Assembly: GCF_014203955.1 (NCBI RefSeq)
Contig: NZ_JACHKA010000001.1
Coordinates: forward strand, 2,077,001-2,141,000
Origin: Sphingobium lignivorans
GTDB taxonomy: Bacteria; Pseudomonadota; Alphaproteobacteria; Sphingomonadales; Sphingomonadaceae
Reading direction: 5' to 3'
DNA length: 64,000 nucleotides
A model generated the notes under the pieces. That model ran no database searches, was not told where the DNA came from, and saw only the letters and a program-made list of their open reading frames with translations. The position numbers and the translations under genes were made by a program. Below, piece after piece: positions 30,302-38,378 of this stretch (the first letter of the stretch is position 1; every line of letters starts with the position of its first letter).

Positions 30302-32791
30302 TCAACGCCTCAACTCTTTGCGCCGATAGACCCGCTGGCGCCCGATACCCTTCTTGAAGGTGATAAAGCTGCCCGGAGCTTCCCAGTTGGACAGCTTCGC
30401 CATAGCGCGTCCAAGCATCTGGGCGTTCTGCTGCGTATAGTCTTTGCGTTCGCGCTCGAGCGCTTCGCACCAGATCTCGACGAGGCAGGTCTCCTTGCGG
30501 ATTTGCCCTTCATCCTCGCCGTCGATGCTGCCGGAACGGATCGGCGCGTCAAGCCATGCCTCGATCTGCCCGGCCATCGCGTCCTCGACCGTCTCCACCC
30601 TGGCGGATTCTTGAAGCCGTGCGGCGATATCCTGGGCTTCGGCTTCCGCCAGATAGAGCGGCAGCACGCCGCGCGGCTGGATCCGGCGCATCTCGCGGTA
30701 ATGGACGACGGCCTCGGCCCAAAGCTGATCGACTTCGCGCTCAAGGCGATCCGTGTCGATGCTATCGACCTCGCAGACGATCGGCCAGAAGCGTCGGTTG
30801 CCGGTATCGTCCTTCAGGTACTTGAAGTCGTTGGTCGATCCGAAGAATATGCATTGGCGGTGGAATTCCTGCGCGCGCTTCGCATAGGCGAGACGCACCT
30901 TGTCCGAGCGGCGGCTGAGGAACGCCTTGATGTGGCGGACGTCGGCCCTGACGAAGCCGCCAAGCTCGGGCATCTCGAGTATCCATGCCCCCTGCATCGC
31001 CTCAACCATGGCTCTCGCGTCTTCGAACTCACCTTCGAGCTCAGCGAACCAGCTCTTCGCGAGGATGCTGATGAAGGTCGACTTGCGCTTGCCCTGCAAG
31101 CCCTGAAGAATGACCGCGCTGTCGAACTTCGCGCCCGGCTCGTACACACGCGTGACGCCGGCCGTCAGGATCAAGCGCGCAACGCTGCGAGTATAGGCGT
31201 CGTCAGGGGCGCCGAGATAGTCGACGAACAGACGTTCCAGGCGCGGAACCCCATCCCATTCGAGCGTGTTGAGATATTCGCGCACCGGATGGAAGGCGCT
31301 TTTGCGGGCAGTGATGTCGATGGCAGCGCGCAGGTCGCGATCGGACACCTTGATGCTGTAGCCACCCTGGGTTTTCGGCGCCTCGATCAACGACCTGATG
31401 GCGTTGTCCTTGTCCTCGGTCCAGAAATCTCCGTTCACGTTGTCGCGCAACGACCATGACGGCCCATCGAGCTGCAAGGTCGGCTTGGCGGACTTCTTGC
31501 GGGACGGCTTGACGCCCGGAACCCCGCGCTGGACGACCTCCTGGGTGAACTCGTTGAACTGCATGACGCCGGTGAACCGAACATCGTTCGCCACCAGCAG
31601 CCTGATATTGTGAAGGGTGGCTTTGATGCCGCCCTCTTCGGTGATTTCGAGCAGCGATTTCCACTCGAGATCGGGCGTTTCGTCCTTCGGTGCCTTGGCG
31701 TCGGCCTTGTCGAACTCATCCGCGTCATCGTCGTCGAGCGAATCGGCCTCAACCCCTAGCAAATCTGCGAATTCTTCGTCGATTTTGCTCGATTGCGCAT
31801 CATCATCCGAGCCGGCCGTGTCGTCGTCCAGGTCATCGAGATCGTCGAGCTCGGCGGCCATAGCCGCGGCGCGGGCGTCCTGCGCCCACTGGCGGATCGT
31901 CGCCATCGTGACCGGGCGGCCGCGGTAGCGACCAAAGCTGCGCCACTTGATGCGGCGCATCTCGCGGTCCTGACGATCCCCGGTATATTTCTTCGAGCGC
32001 TTCGTGTGGTGTAGCCACAGATCGAAGCCTTCCTGACTGCCGCCCATCTGGTGGTGGATAGCCTGGCCGAGACGGATCCAGTCGTCATAGTGAAGATCAG
32101 AGACGTCGATCGCATCGAGATCGCGCTCCATCTGGCCAGGCTTGAAGTCCAGAGGCGGAACGGCCTCAAAGGCGTAAGCCGCATCCTCGACGACGCCCAG
32201 CGCCTCGACGTGCGAAGCCGAAACGAGCGGCCCGAACCCCAGATCGAGCATGTCGAGATCGAACGGGCGCTCCCAGCGATAAGGCTCACCGGTGTTTGGG
32301 TGGATCGACGGCGGCAGCACGACCTGCTTTCCCGAGCCGAACAGTTCCACTTCCCACTCGCAGGACCAGACGTCCTTGTCCTGAGCCTTGTCGAACCGGC
32401 GGAACTTCTCGGCAGAGGCGGCAAGGCGCCGGCTGCGGAATGGCTTTTCGGTGACGAAATAGAGGTGCCGGCTGGCGCCGCCGCTGCCCGATATGACAGA
32501 GGGGAACGACATGGCGTCCGGAAACAGCTCGAGCAGCTTCGCCATGGCCTCTTCGACCATGTCCGGCACGCGGATGTCGACGTCGAGCACATGCAGGTAG
32601 CCGCCTTCGACCTGCGACGGCTCTCCAAGTCGCACGCCTGCGTTCAGACCATCCCGATAGCTCGCGCGCAGAGCGTCAAGCGTCGCGACCGGGATGTCTG
32701 ACCAGTTGTCCTTGATGGGACGTTTTGAGCGGGGTGCGAGCCAATGAACGGCGAACCCCGCGCGCACAAAAGGCGCGATCTGATCGAGCAT
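30302..32791 (-). CDS. PrimPol-VapE replication protein (primase-helicase)
   Basis: 829 residues. The N-terminal AEP primase/polymerase has DVDIR, SGGASRHLYF and FGSGKQVVLPPSIHPNTG. A PriCT-like helical region (DYDDWIRLGQAIHH-type, here LHYDDWIRLGQAIHHQMGG) and an acidic linker follow. The C-terminal VapE-type ATPase has GLQGKRKSTF as P-loop, ILEMPELGGF and FFGSTNDFKYL. It should prime and open the phage origin next to it. Starts: ATG 32791 or GTG 32794, both overlapping the upstream stop. The P-loop GKRKST is unusual compared with GxGKST. Confidence 0.85.
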   Translation of the reverse strand: MLDQIAPFVRAGFAVHWLAPRSKRPIKDNWSDIPVATLDALRASYRDGLNAGVRLGEPSQVEGGYLHVLDVDIRVPDMVEEAMAKLLELFPDAMSFPSVISGSGGASRHLYFVTEKPFRSRRLAASAEKFRRFDKAQDKDVWSCEWEVELFGSGKQVVLPPSIHPNTGEPYRWERPFDLDMLDLGFGPLVSASHVEALGVVEDAAYAFEAVPPLDFKPGQMERDLDAIDVSDLHYDDWIRLGQAIHHQMGGSQEGFDLWLHHTKRSKKYTGDRQDREMRRIKWRSFGRYRGRPVTMATIRQWAQDARAAAMAAELDDLDDLDDDTAGSDDDAQSSKIDEEFADLLGVEADSLDDDDADEFDKADAKAPKDETPDLEWKSLLEITEEGGIKATLHNIRLLVANDVRFTGVMQFNEFTQEVVQRGVPGVKPSRKKSAKPTLQLDGPSWSLRDNVNGDFWTEDKDNAIRSLIEAPKTQGGYSIKVSDRDLRAAIDITARKSAFHPVREYLNTLEWDGVPRLERLFVDYLGAPDDAYTRSVARLILTAGVTRVYEPGAKFDSAVILQGLQGKRKSTFISILAKSWFAELEGEFEDARAMVEAMQGAWILEMPELGGFVRADVRHIKAFLSRRSDKVRLAYAKRAQEFHRQCIFFGSTNDFKYLKDDTGNRRFWPIVCEVDSIDTDRLEREVDQLWAEAVVHYREMRRIQPRGVLPLYLAEAEAQDIAARLQESARVETVEDAMAGQIEAWLDAPIRSGSIDGEDEGQIRKETCLVEIWCEALERERKDYTQQNAQMLGRAMAKLSNWEAPGSFITFKKGIGRQRVYRRKELRR

Positions 32792-33138
32792 CACGCAAAC
32801 AGGAACTTCGAGAACTCTTCACGCGCAGGTGCGGTGCCGGGACTGAGTCGAACCGCGTATCCGTGGAGGGTCTCCACGCCAGCTTTGGACAGGCGGCCGC
32901 TGCGCATCCACTTATAGACGCCCTCCCGGCTCATCCCCATGTCTTCGGCGAGCTTGACGATCAGCAGGCCTCCCATCTCGTCGGCATAGGCCGGAAACAC
33001 GCCAACCAGGAAGTCATGTAGCGGCGTGCCTATCCACTGGCCGGACGAATATCGATTTGAAGCGTAAGCCACAGGCACCCCATCGTGAAAACTTGCGTCC
33101 TTAAGAGGGTAGATAGCCCATCTCGACGGCGTTGTCAC
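32791..33138 (-). CDS. HTH DNA-binding protein
   Basis: 115 residues. KLAEDMGMSREGVYKWMRSG is a clear helix-turn-helix. The only usable start is a GTG inside the operator core at 33132-33150 with no ribosome site, so it may be leaderless or start from a rarer codon. Coupled to the primase gene (TGATG). Likely an initiation or early regulatory factor. Confidence 0.65.
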   Translation of the reverse strand: MTTPSRWAIYPLKDASFHDGVPVAYASNRYSSGQWIGTPLHDFLVGVFPAYADEMGGLLIVKLAEDMGMSREGVYKWMRSGRLSKAGVETLHGYAVRLSPGTAPAREEFSKFLFA

Positions 33139-33171
33139 TATTTTGTTGATTGTGTCACGATAATGTTGATA
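33132..33171. promoter_or_regulatory. double operator between divergent replication units
   Basis: Two adjacent sites, TTGTCACTATTTTGTTGAT (33132-33150) and TGTCACGATAATGTTGATA (33153-33171), are 21 bases centre to centre. A rightward promoter TTGATT-17-ATATAT overlaps the second site. They sit between the leftward HTH/primase unit and the rightward replication operon. Confidence 0.65.
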
Positions 33172-33233
33172 TATACCCCTCGACTCGCCGGGTTGGCGGG
33201 CATCGATATTCGGAAAGAAGGGACACGGGGCTT

Positions 33234-33785
33234 ATGGCACTCGAAGAAGCACTGCTGGAAGCGACGAAGGGCATGGCCGCCCTCACGGAAATGCTGAAGA
33301 TCACTGCGCAGAACCAGGAACGACTGATCGCCGGCCAGGCGGCCGCCATCGAGAAGGTGCAGCCGGAGACGCGCACGCGCACGCGCGCCAAGAAGGACGA
33401 ACCGACGCCAGCCGCTGCACCCGCCGAGACCGAGACCGCCGAAGCGCCGCCGCCGGCATCGACCGACAGCTCGCCGACGTTCACCACCGAGGTGTCGGAC
33501 GACGAGCTCAAGATCGTGGCCAGCACCTATCTCGCGGGCGAGAAGGACAAGGGCATGGAAGCCCTGCAGATCGCGAAGGACTTCATTCCCTCGATCGCGG
33601 CGGAATTCGGATCGCCGAAGCTGTGCGGCCCCGAATCCAAGCTCACCCCGGCCGAGCGCGTCAAGGCCTGGTTCTTCCTCAAGCGCAAGAGCGCCGGCCT
33701 GCCCGTCGATTTCAACGGTGACTACGATTTCGACGGCGATCCGACGCAGGGCGGCGAACCCGCCGCTCCCGAAGACGACTTCTGA
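33234..33785 (+). CDS. acidic-tailed phage replication-module protein
   Basis: 183 residues. Coiled-coil N-terminus (ALEEALLEATKGMAALTEML), a basic/Pro-Ala linker, then a helical domain (TFTTEVSDDELKIVASTYLA) and an acidic end PEDDF. The last residues resemble single-strand-binding protein tips that dock partner proteins. First gene of the rightward operon. ATG at 33234 has GGGG about 5 bases upstream; the frame upstream is not supported. Confidence 0.6.
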   Translation: MALEEALLEATKGMAALTEMLKITAQNQERLIAGQAAAIEKVQPETRTRTRAKKDEPTPAAAPAETETAEAPPPASTDSSPTFTTEVSDDELKIVASTYLAGEKDKGMEALQIAKDFIPSIAAEFGSPKLCGPESKLTPAERVKAWFFLKRKSAGLPVDFNGDYDFDGDPTQGGEPAAPEDDF

Positions 33786-33796
33786 CGCAACCGGAT

Positions 33797-33828
33797 CGGG
33801 CGGCACGGTTAGATTGGCCGCCCGGTTT
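33797..33828 (+). terminator. hairpin after the first replication gene
   Basis: CGGGCGGC (33797-33804) pairs with GCCGCCCG (33817-33824) and is followed by GTTT. Could be a partial terminator or RNA-stabilising hairpin. Confidence 0.45.
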
Positions 33829-33954
33829 CCGGAGAGCTGTGAGGCGTGGGCCGTTCCCTGCGCTGCCTGACTCTGGCCCGGCACGGAGGACCATTGCTCA
33901 GCCGCCGTTTCTTAGCGGTGTTCACAGCTCCCCCGAAACTGATGCGAGGTTTTG

Positions 33955-34248
33955 ATGACCATGCCCGTCTACGTCAACTCCACCGCCTGGACTGGCCGCG
34001 CGCCGTGGGCCGGATCGCCGATCGATGTCGCTCGCCGCGTCGTCAGAAGCTGGCTCTACCCGACATTCGACTGCGAGAACTGCATCGGTATGCCGGAGCA
34101 CGGCTGCTACTGCGCGGCCACCGGCGCCACATCGCCGAACGAAGGACCGGGCATGCTGCGCGCATGGCTGCGCATCGAACTGGACTGGTTCCTGAATCCG
34201 CCCACTCGACGCTGGGATGTGCTGTCTGACAACTGGACGGGGTGCTGA
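33955..34248 (+). CDS. small Cys-containing phage protein
   Basis: 97 residues from MTMPVYVNST, GAGG upstream. FDCENCIGMPEHGCYC has four cysteines and a His suitable for zinc. Trp-rich C-terminus. No family recognised. Confidence 0.6.
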   Translation: MTMPVYVNSTAWTGRAPWAGSPIDVARRVVRSWLYPTFDCENCIGMPEHGCYCAATGATSPNEGPGMLRAWLRIELDWFLNPPTRRWDVLSDNWTGC

Positions 34249-34250
34249 TC

Positions 34251-34736
34251 ATGGGCGCGATATTTCACCAGTCACAACTGGCACCATCTGAAAATAAGTT
34301 CCACGTCGGCAACGGCGATGACGGCAAGCATTACTGGCTGACCCCGCCGGAGCTTTACGCTGCGCTCGACGCCGAATTTCATTTCGACTTCGACCCCTGT
34401 CCATACCCGCTTCCCGATGGCTTCGACGGCCTCACATGTGAATGGGGGCAGTCGAGCTACGTCAACCCACCTTTCGGTTCGATCATGCACCAGGGTAAAA
34501 AGAAGGGACCGACCGCTTGGGTGCGTAAGGCAATCGAGGAGTGGCGCAAGGGCAAGCGCGTCGTTCTTGTCTACCCGGTAGACAAGTGGGTGTTGATGCT
34601 CATGTCCGCCATCCTTGGCGACCATGCGCAGGTCCGCAATCTCGGTGATGTGAAGTGGCTTGCCACCGAAGACGGTTCGGTCGGCAAGGGGACCGGCCGC
34701 CATATCGCCTGTGTTATCCTTGAACCGGTTCAATGA
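34251..34736 (+). CDS. phage N6-adenine DNA methyltransferase (Dam-like)
   Basis: 161 residues. YWLTPPELYAALDAEFHFDF and FDPCP followed by YVNPPFG match the compact phage Dam-type adenine methyltransferases, with NPPF as the catalytic motif. The start at 34251 has GGGG 8 bases upstream; an earlier GTG at 34242 overlaps the previous gene. Stop overlaps the next start (ATGA). One of three DNA methyltransferases in this prophage. Confidence 0.85.
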   Translation: MGAIFHQSQLAPSENKFHVGNGDDGKHYWLTPPELYAALDAEFHFDFDPCPYPLPDGFDGLTCEWGQSSYVNPPFGSIMHQGKKKGPTAWVRKAIEEWRKGKRVVLVYPVDKWVLMLMSAILGDHAQVRNLGDVKWLATEDGSVGKGTGRHIACVILEPVQ

Positions 34737-35971
34737 CCCTCCCCGCACACGCCAAGCTCGCTCCCAGCGGCGCCGACACATGGATGACGTGCCCCGGCTC
34801 AGTCGAGGCGCAGGACGGCCTGCCCGACGACACCACCGAGTGGTCGAGCGAGGGGACGATGGCGCACGACGTCTCCGATTTCTGCCTCAGCTACGGCCTC
34901 GACGCCTATTTTTTCGTCGGCGCAACGTTCCGCGTTCCTGGCACCGAACTGGTTCGCAACGAGCACGGCCTTATCACCGGCCGGCGCAACCGCGTCTGGA
35001 CCTACACCTGGTCGAACGAAGACGCGGACTTCCTGCAATCCGGCTTCGATCATCTGCTCGAGATGGGCGGAGAGCTTTACGGCGAACACAAGGTCGACAT
35101 CTCCAACTGGCTGGGCGAGAACCAGTTCGGTACGCTGGACCGCGCGATCGTGTGGCGCGACGCCGACGTCTTCCTCATCAACGATCTCAAGTGGGGGCGC
35201 GGCATCCCTGTCAGCGTTCGCGACAGCAAGCAGTTGCGGCTCTACGCGCTGGGCTTCTGGTGGAATGTCGCCCGCTACTTCGAGAACATGAAGTCTGTGA
35301 TCCTTGAGATCGATCAGCCGCGAAGCTGGGTGCAGGGCGGCCGCATCGAACTGACCATGGATGAGCTTCTGGAGTTCGGCGAGGAGGTTCGTCCTGCCGC
35401 TGAGCGCGCGCTGAAGCCCGGCGCAGAGCGCATCCCATCCAAGGCCGGCTGCTACTGGTGCAAGCGCCGCAAGGCGTTCCGCGGATGCTACGCCTACGAC
35501 GCATGGATGCTCTCGCTGCTCGGCCTCACGCGCGCCGAAGTCATTGACATCGAGGAGTTTATCTTGGGCAAGACCTTCACGCAGGAAGAGCGCGCCAATC
35601 TCGTTCTGCACAAGACGCTGATCGTTTCGTGGCTGGAGAAGCTGCAAGACGATGCGGTGCAGGATGCGCTGACCATCGGCGACGTCCCGGGCGTTGCCAA
35701 GGCGATCGAGGGGCGCAAGCTCCCCGACGCGTGGGAGGACAAAGGTGCAGCCGACATCGCGCTCGCCAAGAAGCTGGGAGATCGTCGTTATAAGGCGCCC
35801 GCCCTCATCACGCCGCAGCAGGCGCTGAAACTCGTCGCGGGCGAAGACCGCAAAGACGTCGAGGCGCTCATCAAATTCGGCCTTCGAAAGACCGAGCTGG
35901 TGCCGATCGACCACCCGAAACCGTCGATCAAATCCCTGAACGATCAACTCGCTGAAATGGAGGACTTTTGA
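34733..35971 (+). CDS. DUF2800 protein, PD-(D/E)XK (RecB/Cas4-like) nuclease
   Basis: 412 residues. WMTCPGSVEAQ near the start, GTLDRAIVWRDADVFLINDLKWG as the D...K-containing nuclease core and CYWCKRRKAF as a Cys cluster fit DUF2800, a RecB-nuclease-like family encoded beside DUF2815 and phage polymerases. It probably processes DNA ends in replication or recombination. It ends LAEMEDF, an acidic-Phe tip shared with its neighbours. Confidence 0.8.
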   Translation: MTLPAHAKLAPSGADTWMTCPGSVEAQDGLPDDTTEWSSEGTMAHDVSDFCLSYGLDAYFFVGATFRVPGTELVRNEHGLITGRRNRVWTYTWSNEDADFLQSGFDHLLEMGGELYGEHKVDISNWLGENQFGTLDRAIVWRDADVFLINDLKWGRGIPVSVRDSKQLRLYALGFWWNVARYFENMKSVILEIDQPRSWVQGGRIELTMDELLEFGEEVRPAAERALKPGAERIPSKAGCYWCKRRKAFRGCYAYDAWMLSLLGLTRAEVIDIEEFILGKTFTQEERANLVLHKTLIVSWLEKLQDDAVQDALTIGDVPGVAKAIEGRKLPDAWEDKGAADIALAKKLGDRRYKAPALITPQQALKLVAGEDRKDVEALIKFGLRKTELVPIDHPKPSIKSLNDQLAEMEDF

Positions 35972-35973
35972 CT

Positions 35974-36630
35974 ATGGCCGAACGTGATCCCAGGACCGTG
36001 CTGCTCAAGCGCGTCCGTCTGTCGTTTCCCGATATCAAGGAACCTGGGCAGGCCGTCAAGGACGGCAAGCTGCGCTACGGGGCCAAACTCGTCATCGAGT
36101 TCGAGGGCGATGATTCCAAGGCGAAGGCTCTCGCCGCCGAGAACAAAGCCAAGGCCATCGCCGCCATGGAAGCCGCTGGCGATCAGGCGTGGAAGAACAC
36201 CGCTGCCTACAAGGGCATCATGGAAGATGACCCTAAGAGGGTGTCGTTTCGCTCGGGCAAGCGTTTCAAGAACAAGGAGACCGGCGAAGTATACGCTGGA
36301 TACGATGGGAATTTCGTCATTTCCGCATCAGGACCGGCTGGCGGCAAGAAGCGTCCCCAGCTCAAGGACCGCATGAAGCGCGACGTGGTCGAGAAGGATA
36401 TCGAGGACGTCTTCTACCCCGGCACCTATGTCGACGCCTATGTCTCGTTCTACGGCACCGACGAGGGTGGCCGCGGCCTTTTCGCCTCGATCGATCTGCT
36501 GCGATCACACCAGGAAGGCAAGGTCACGGCCCGCACATTCACCTTCGATGACGACGAGCTCGACGATCTCGACGACGACACGCCCGAGCCCGGCGCAAAG
36601 GCTTCCGGCGACGATCTCGACGACTTCTGA
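35974..36630 (+). CDS. DUF2815 single-stranded DNA-binding protein
   Basis: 218 residues. An OB-fold-like core (VRLSFPDIKEP ... YGAKLVIEFEGDD ... YVDAYVSFYGTDEGGRG) and a strongly acidic tail DDLDDF match DUF2815, related to T7 gp2.5-type SSBs. The Phe-ended acidic tail is the part that contacts polymerase and helicase in T7. The ATG at 35974 has GGAGG 10 bases upstream; a TTG at 35968 would overlap the previous stop. Confidence 0.82.
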   Translation: MAERDPRTVLLKRVRLSFPDIKEPGQAVKDGKLRYGAKLVIEFEGDDSKAKALAAENKAKAIAAMEAAGDQAWKNTAAYKGIMEDDPKRVSFRSGKRFKNKETGEVYAGYDGNFVISASGPAGGKKRPQLKDRMKRDVVEKDIEDVFYPGTYVDAYVSFYGTDEGGRGLFASIDLLRSHQEGKVTARTFTFDDDELDDLDDDTPEPGAKASGDDLDDF

Positions 36631-36638
36631 CCTCTGTC

Positions 36639-36662
36639 CCGGGGCGGCTTCGGTCGCCCCGG
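36639..36662 (+). terminator. GC-rich hairpin in the replication operon
   Basis: CCGGGGCG (36639-36646) and CGCCCCGG (36655-36662) enclose a CTTCGG-containing loop. No T-run follows, so it is a stabilising or attenuating hairpin rather than a proven terminator. Confidence 0.5.
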
Positions 36663-36663
36663 C

Positions 36664-36681
36664 TGTCAACATAATGGGGAT
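36664..36681 (+). promoter_or_regulatory. composite operator / Shine-Dalgarno element
   Basis: TGTCAACATAATGGGGAT abuts the ATG at 36682. GGGG is spaced better for the GTG at 36688, leaving the exact start open. Confidence 0.6.
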
Positions 36682-37026
36682 ATGACTGTGGCTTGCTGTC
36701 CGAATTGCGGCTTTGACATCACGAAGGACGACCTTGTCGAGCGAGATGGCTTCAAGCTGCACCCGCGCGAAGGGCTTGGATCATATCTCGGCCGTTCCAT
36801 CGGACTGACTGGCTCAGAACTCGTGCTGCTCCACACCATCGGACAAGCCAAGCGCACGATCAGCCGCGAGGCGCTGCACAACCGTGTTTCTGACTGCGAG
36901 ACCTTCCCTGAGATCGTGGGCACCTTCGTCTGCAAGATCCGCAGCAAACTGCGAACGGCCGGCGTTCCAGACCCCATCGAGACGGTGCGAGGCAAGGGAT
37001 ACCGTTGGAAGTCGGTGGCAGCATGA
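36682..37026 (+). CDS. OmpR-type winged-helix regulator with N-terminal zinc knuckle
   Basis: 114 residues. CCPNCGFD at the start; then a Trans_reg_C winged helix: TGSELVLLHTIGQ, ISREALHNRV, FVCKIRSKLRTAG and IETVRGKGYRW. No receiver domain is present. The gene is in the middle of the replication operon and preceded by an operator element, so it probably regulates the downstream genes. The start is ATG 36682 or GTG 36688. Confidence 0.75.
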   Translation: MTVACCPNCGFDITKDDLVERDGFKLHPREGLGSYLGRSIGLTGSELVLLHTIGQAKRTISREALHNRVSDCETFPEIVGTFVCKIRSKLRTAGVPDPIETVRGKGYRWKSVAA

Positions 37027-38378
37027 CCGCCTTCTACAACGAGTGCGACCCCTACGCGGCGCAGTGGCTCCGCAACCTGATCGACGCCGGCCACATCGCG
37101 CCGGGCATCGTCGACGAGCGCGACATCCGAGACATCACGCCAGCGGAGCTATTCGAATATGACCAATGCCATTTCTTCGCTGGGATCGGCGTTTGGCCTT
37201 ACGCGCTCCGTCGCGCCGGATGGGCGGACGATCGTCGGATCTGGACTGGATCGTGCCCTTGCCAACCATTCAGCGCGGCGGGCCGAGCAGGAGGGTTTGC
37301 TGACGAGCGGCACCTTTGGCCCCACTGGTTCCACCTCATTTCGCAGTGCAGTCCTCCAGTCATCCTTGGAGAGCAGGTTGCGTCGAAGGACGGCCTCGCA
37401 TGGAACGATCTTGTATCGGTTGACATGGAAGCAGCGGGTTACGCCTTCGGGGCGGTCGATATCTGCGCTGCGGGCATCACCGTGGACTGGGAAAGCAGCC
37501 AAGCCGGGGAATGGTTACGCCGGGCCATTCACGATTGCTCAGATCCCGGCGTCACAGCCATGCTTCGCGATTTTGCCGATTGGGCTGGCGCAGGAAATCT
37601 CGGCGATGGCGGCGAGCACATTCGACAGCGGCAATACTTTGTCGGGGTGGCCGACGCCAGCAGCTCACGAGCCGGGCGGCACACCGGAGCAGCATCTGGC
37701 GCGGAAGCGCGCAGCGGCAGCACGTGGCATCCAGATGGGCACGACGGCGGTGACACACTGTTCACTGGTAGCTCAACTGGCAGGCTGGACCACCACCACC
37801 ACCAGGGACCACAAGGACTCGCCGGGAATGACGGCGAAGCGCTCGGACAACGGCAAGGATCGGAACGACCAGCTTCCGAGGCAGGCGTATCTGACGGGCT
37901 GGACGACGACGACGACGACAGACGCGCTTCGGCATCCGTCACCGGACTTCGCGACGCCGAACATCACGCTGAACCACGCGGGGGTGCTCAGCGGATGGCC
38001 GACGGCCCGCACAGCGGACGGGGAGAAGAACGTCCGGACGTTGGAGGGATCGCTGTCGGAGATCGGACGCAAGGGCTCCCCGCAGGACACAGCAGCAGCA
38101 GCAGCAGCGATCACGACGCCAATGCGCCTCAGCGCGGACGGCCGGCTGTCGACTGGCTCTTCTGCCGGGATGGAAAGTGGCGGGCAGTTGAATCCGGCAC
38201 ATTCCCGTTGGCTCATGAAGCTCCCGCGCGAGTGGGACGCCTGCGCGCCTACGGCAACGCGCTCGACGCCGAAACGGCGACCGAGTTCATCAGCACCATC
38301 AAGGCGATCCTCGACGGTGAACCGGATGCTGCTGTTCGCAGCGATGGCGGCATAGACTTCGAGGATTTGATCGGATGA
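37023..38378 (+). CDS. cytosine-C5 DNA methyltransferase
   Basis: 451 residues from ATG 37023 (ATGA overlap). Motif I FAGIG (52-56), motif IV PCQPFS with catalytic Cys80, IRQRQYFVG and motif X RAYGNALD are all present, so the enzyme can be functional. The region between motifs VIII and X (about 205-400) is low-complexity, with runs of His, Asp and Ser, and is overlapped by a second plausible frame. Ends in DFEDLIG, with the codons giving GAGG for the next gene. No endonuclease partner is seen. Confidence 0.85.
   Translation: MTAFYNECDPYAAQWLRNLIDAGHIAPGIVDERDIRDITPAELFEYDQCHFFAGIGVWPYALRRAGWADDRRIWTGSCPCQPFSAAGRAGGFADERHLWPHWFHLISQCSPPVILGEQVASKDGLAWNDLVSVDMEAAGYAFGAVDICAAGITVDWESSQAGEWLRRAIHDCSDPGVTAMLRDFADWAGAGNLGDGGEHIRQRQYFVGVADASSSRAGRHTGAASGAEARSGSTWHPDGHDGGDTLFTGSSTGRLDHHHHQGPQGLAGNDGEALGQRQGSERPASEAGVSDGLDDDDDDRRASASVTGLRDAEHHAEPRGGAQRMADGPHSGRGEERPDVGGIAVGDRTQGLPAGHSSSSSSDHDANAPQRGRPAVDWLFCRDGKWRAVESGTFPLAHEAPARVGRLRAYGNALDAETATEFISTIKAILDGEPDAAVRSDGGIDFEDLIG
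37159..38355 (+). CDS. overlapping +1-frame protein inside the cytosine methyltransferase
   Basis: 399 codons with no stop, wholly inside the methyltransferase gene. Four spaced repeats of the type L-x-GW(P/T)T(P/T) occur: [40 protein letters not shown] and [11 protein letters not shown]. The C-terminal [20 protein letters not shown] recalls the end of phage proteins annotated as cytosine methyltransferase or hypothetical. That resemblance is from memory. If real, this is a rare long dual-coding region. Start codon uncertain (ATG 37159 has no good ribosome site). Confidence 0.45.
   Translation: MTNAISSLGSAFGLTRSVAPDGRTIVGSGLDRALANHSARRAEQEGLLTSGTFGPTGSTSFRSAVLQSSLESRLRRRTASHGTILYRLTWKQRVTPSGRSISALRASPWTGKAAKPGNGYAGPFTIAQIPASQPCFAILPIGLAQEISAMAASTFDSGNTLSGWPTPAAHEPGGTPEQHLARKRAAAARGIQMGTTAVTHCSLVAQLAGWTTTTTRDHKDSPGMTAKRSDNGKDRNDQLPRQAYLTGWTTTTTTDALRHPSPDFATPNITLNHAGVLSGWPTARTADGEKNVRTLEGSLSEIGRKGSPQDTAAAAAAITTPMRLSADGRLSTGSSAGMESGGQLNPAHSRWLMKLPREWDACAPTATRSTPKRRPSSSAPSRRSSTVNRMLLFAAMAA

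Noticed and set aside
33846-34229. Plus-strand frame overlapping the Cys-rich protein at 33955
   Set aside because: No ribosome site, Arg-rich shadow composition, and the 33955 frame has a good SD and Cys motif.
34799-35947. Long antisense open frame opposite the DUF2800 gene
   Set aside because: The plus-strand DUF2800 protein is recognisable; the antisense frame is a GC-rich shadow.
37640-38110. Diversity-generating retroelement variable region
   Set aside because: No reverse transcriptase or template repeat is present in the window; the variation pattern is triplet repeats.
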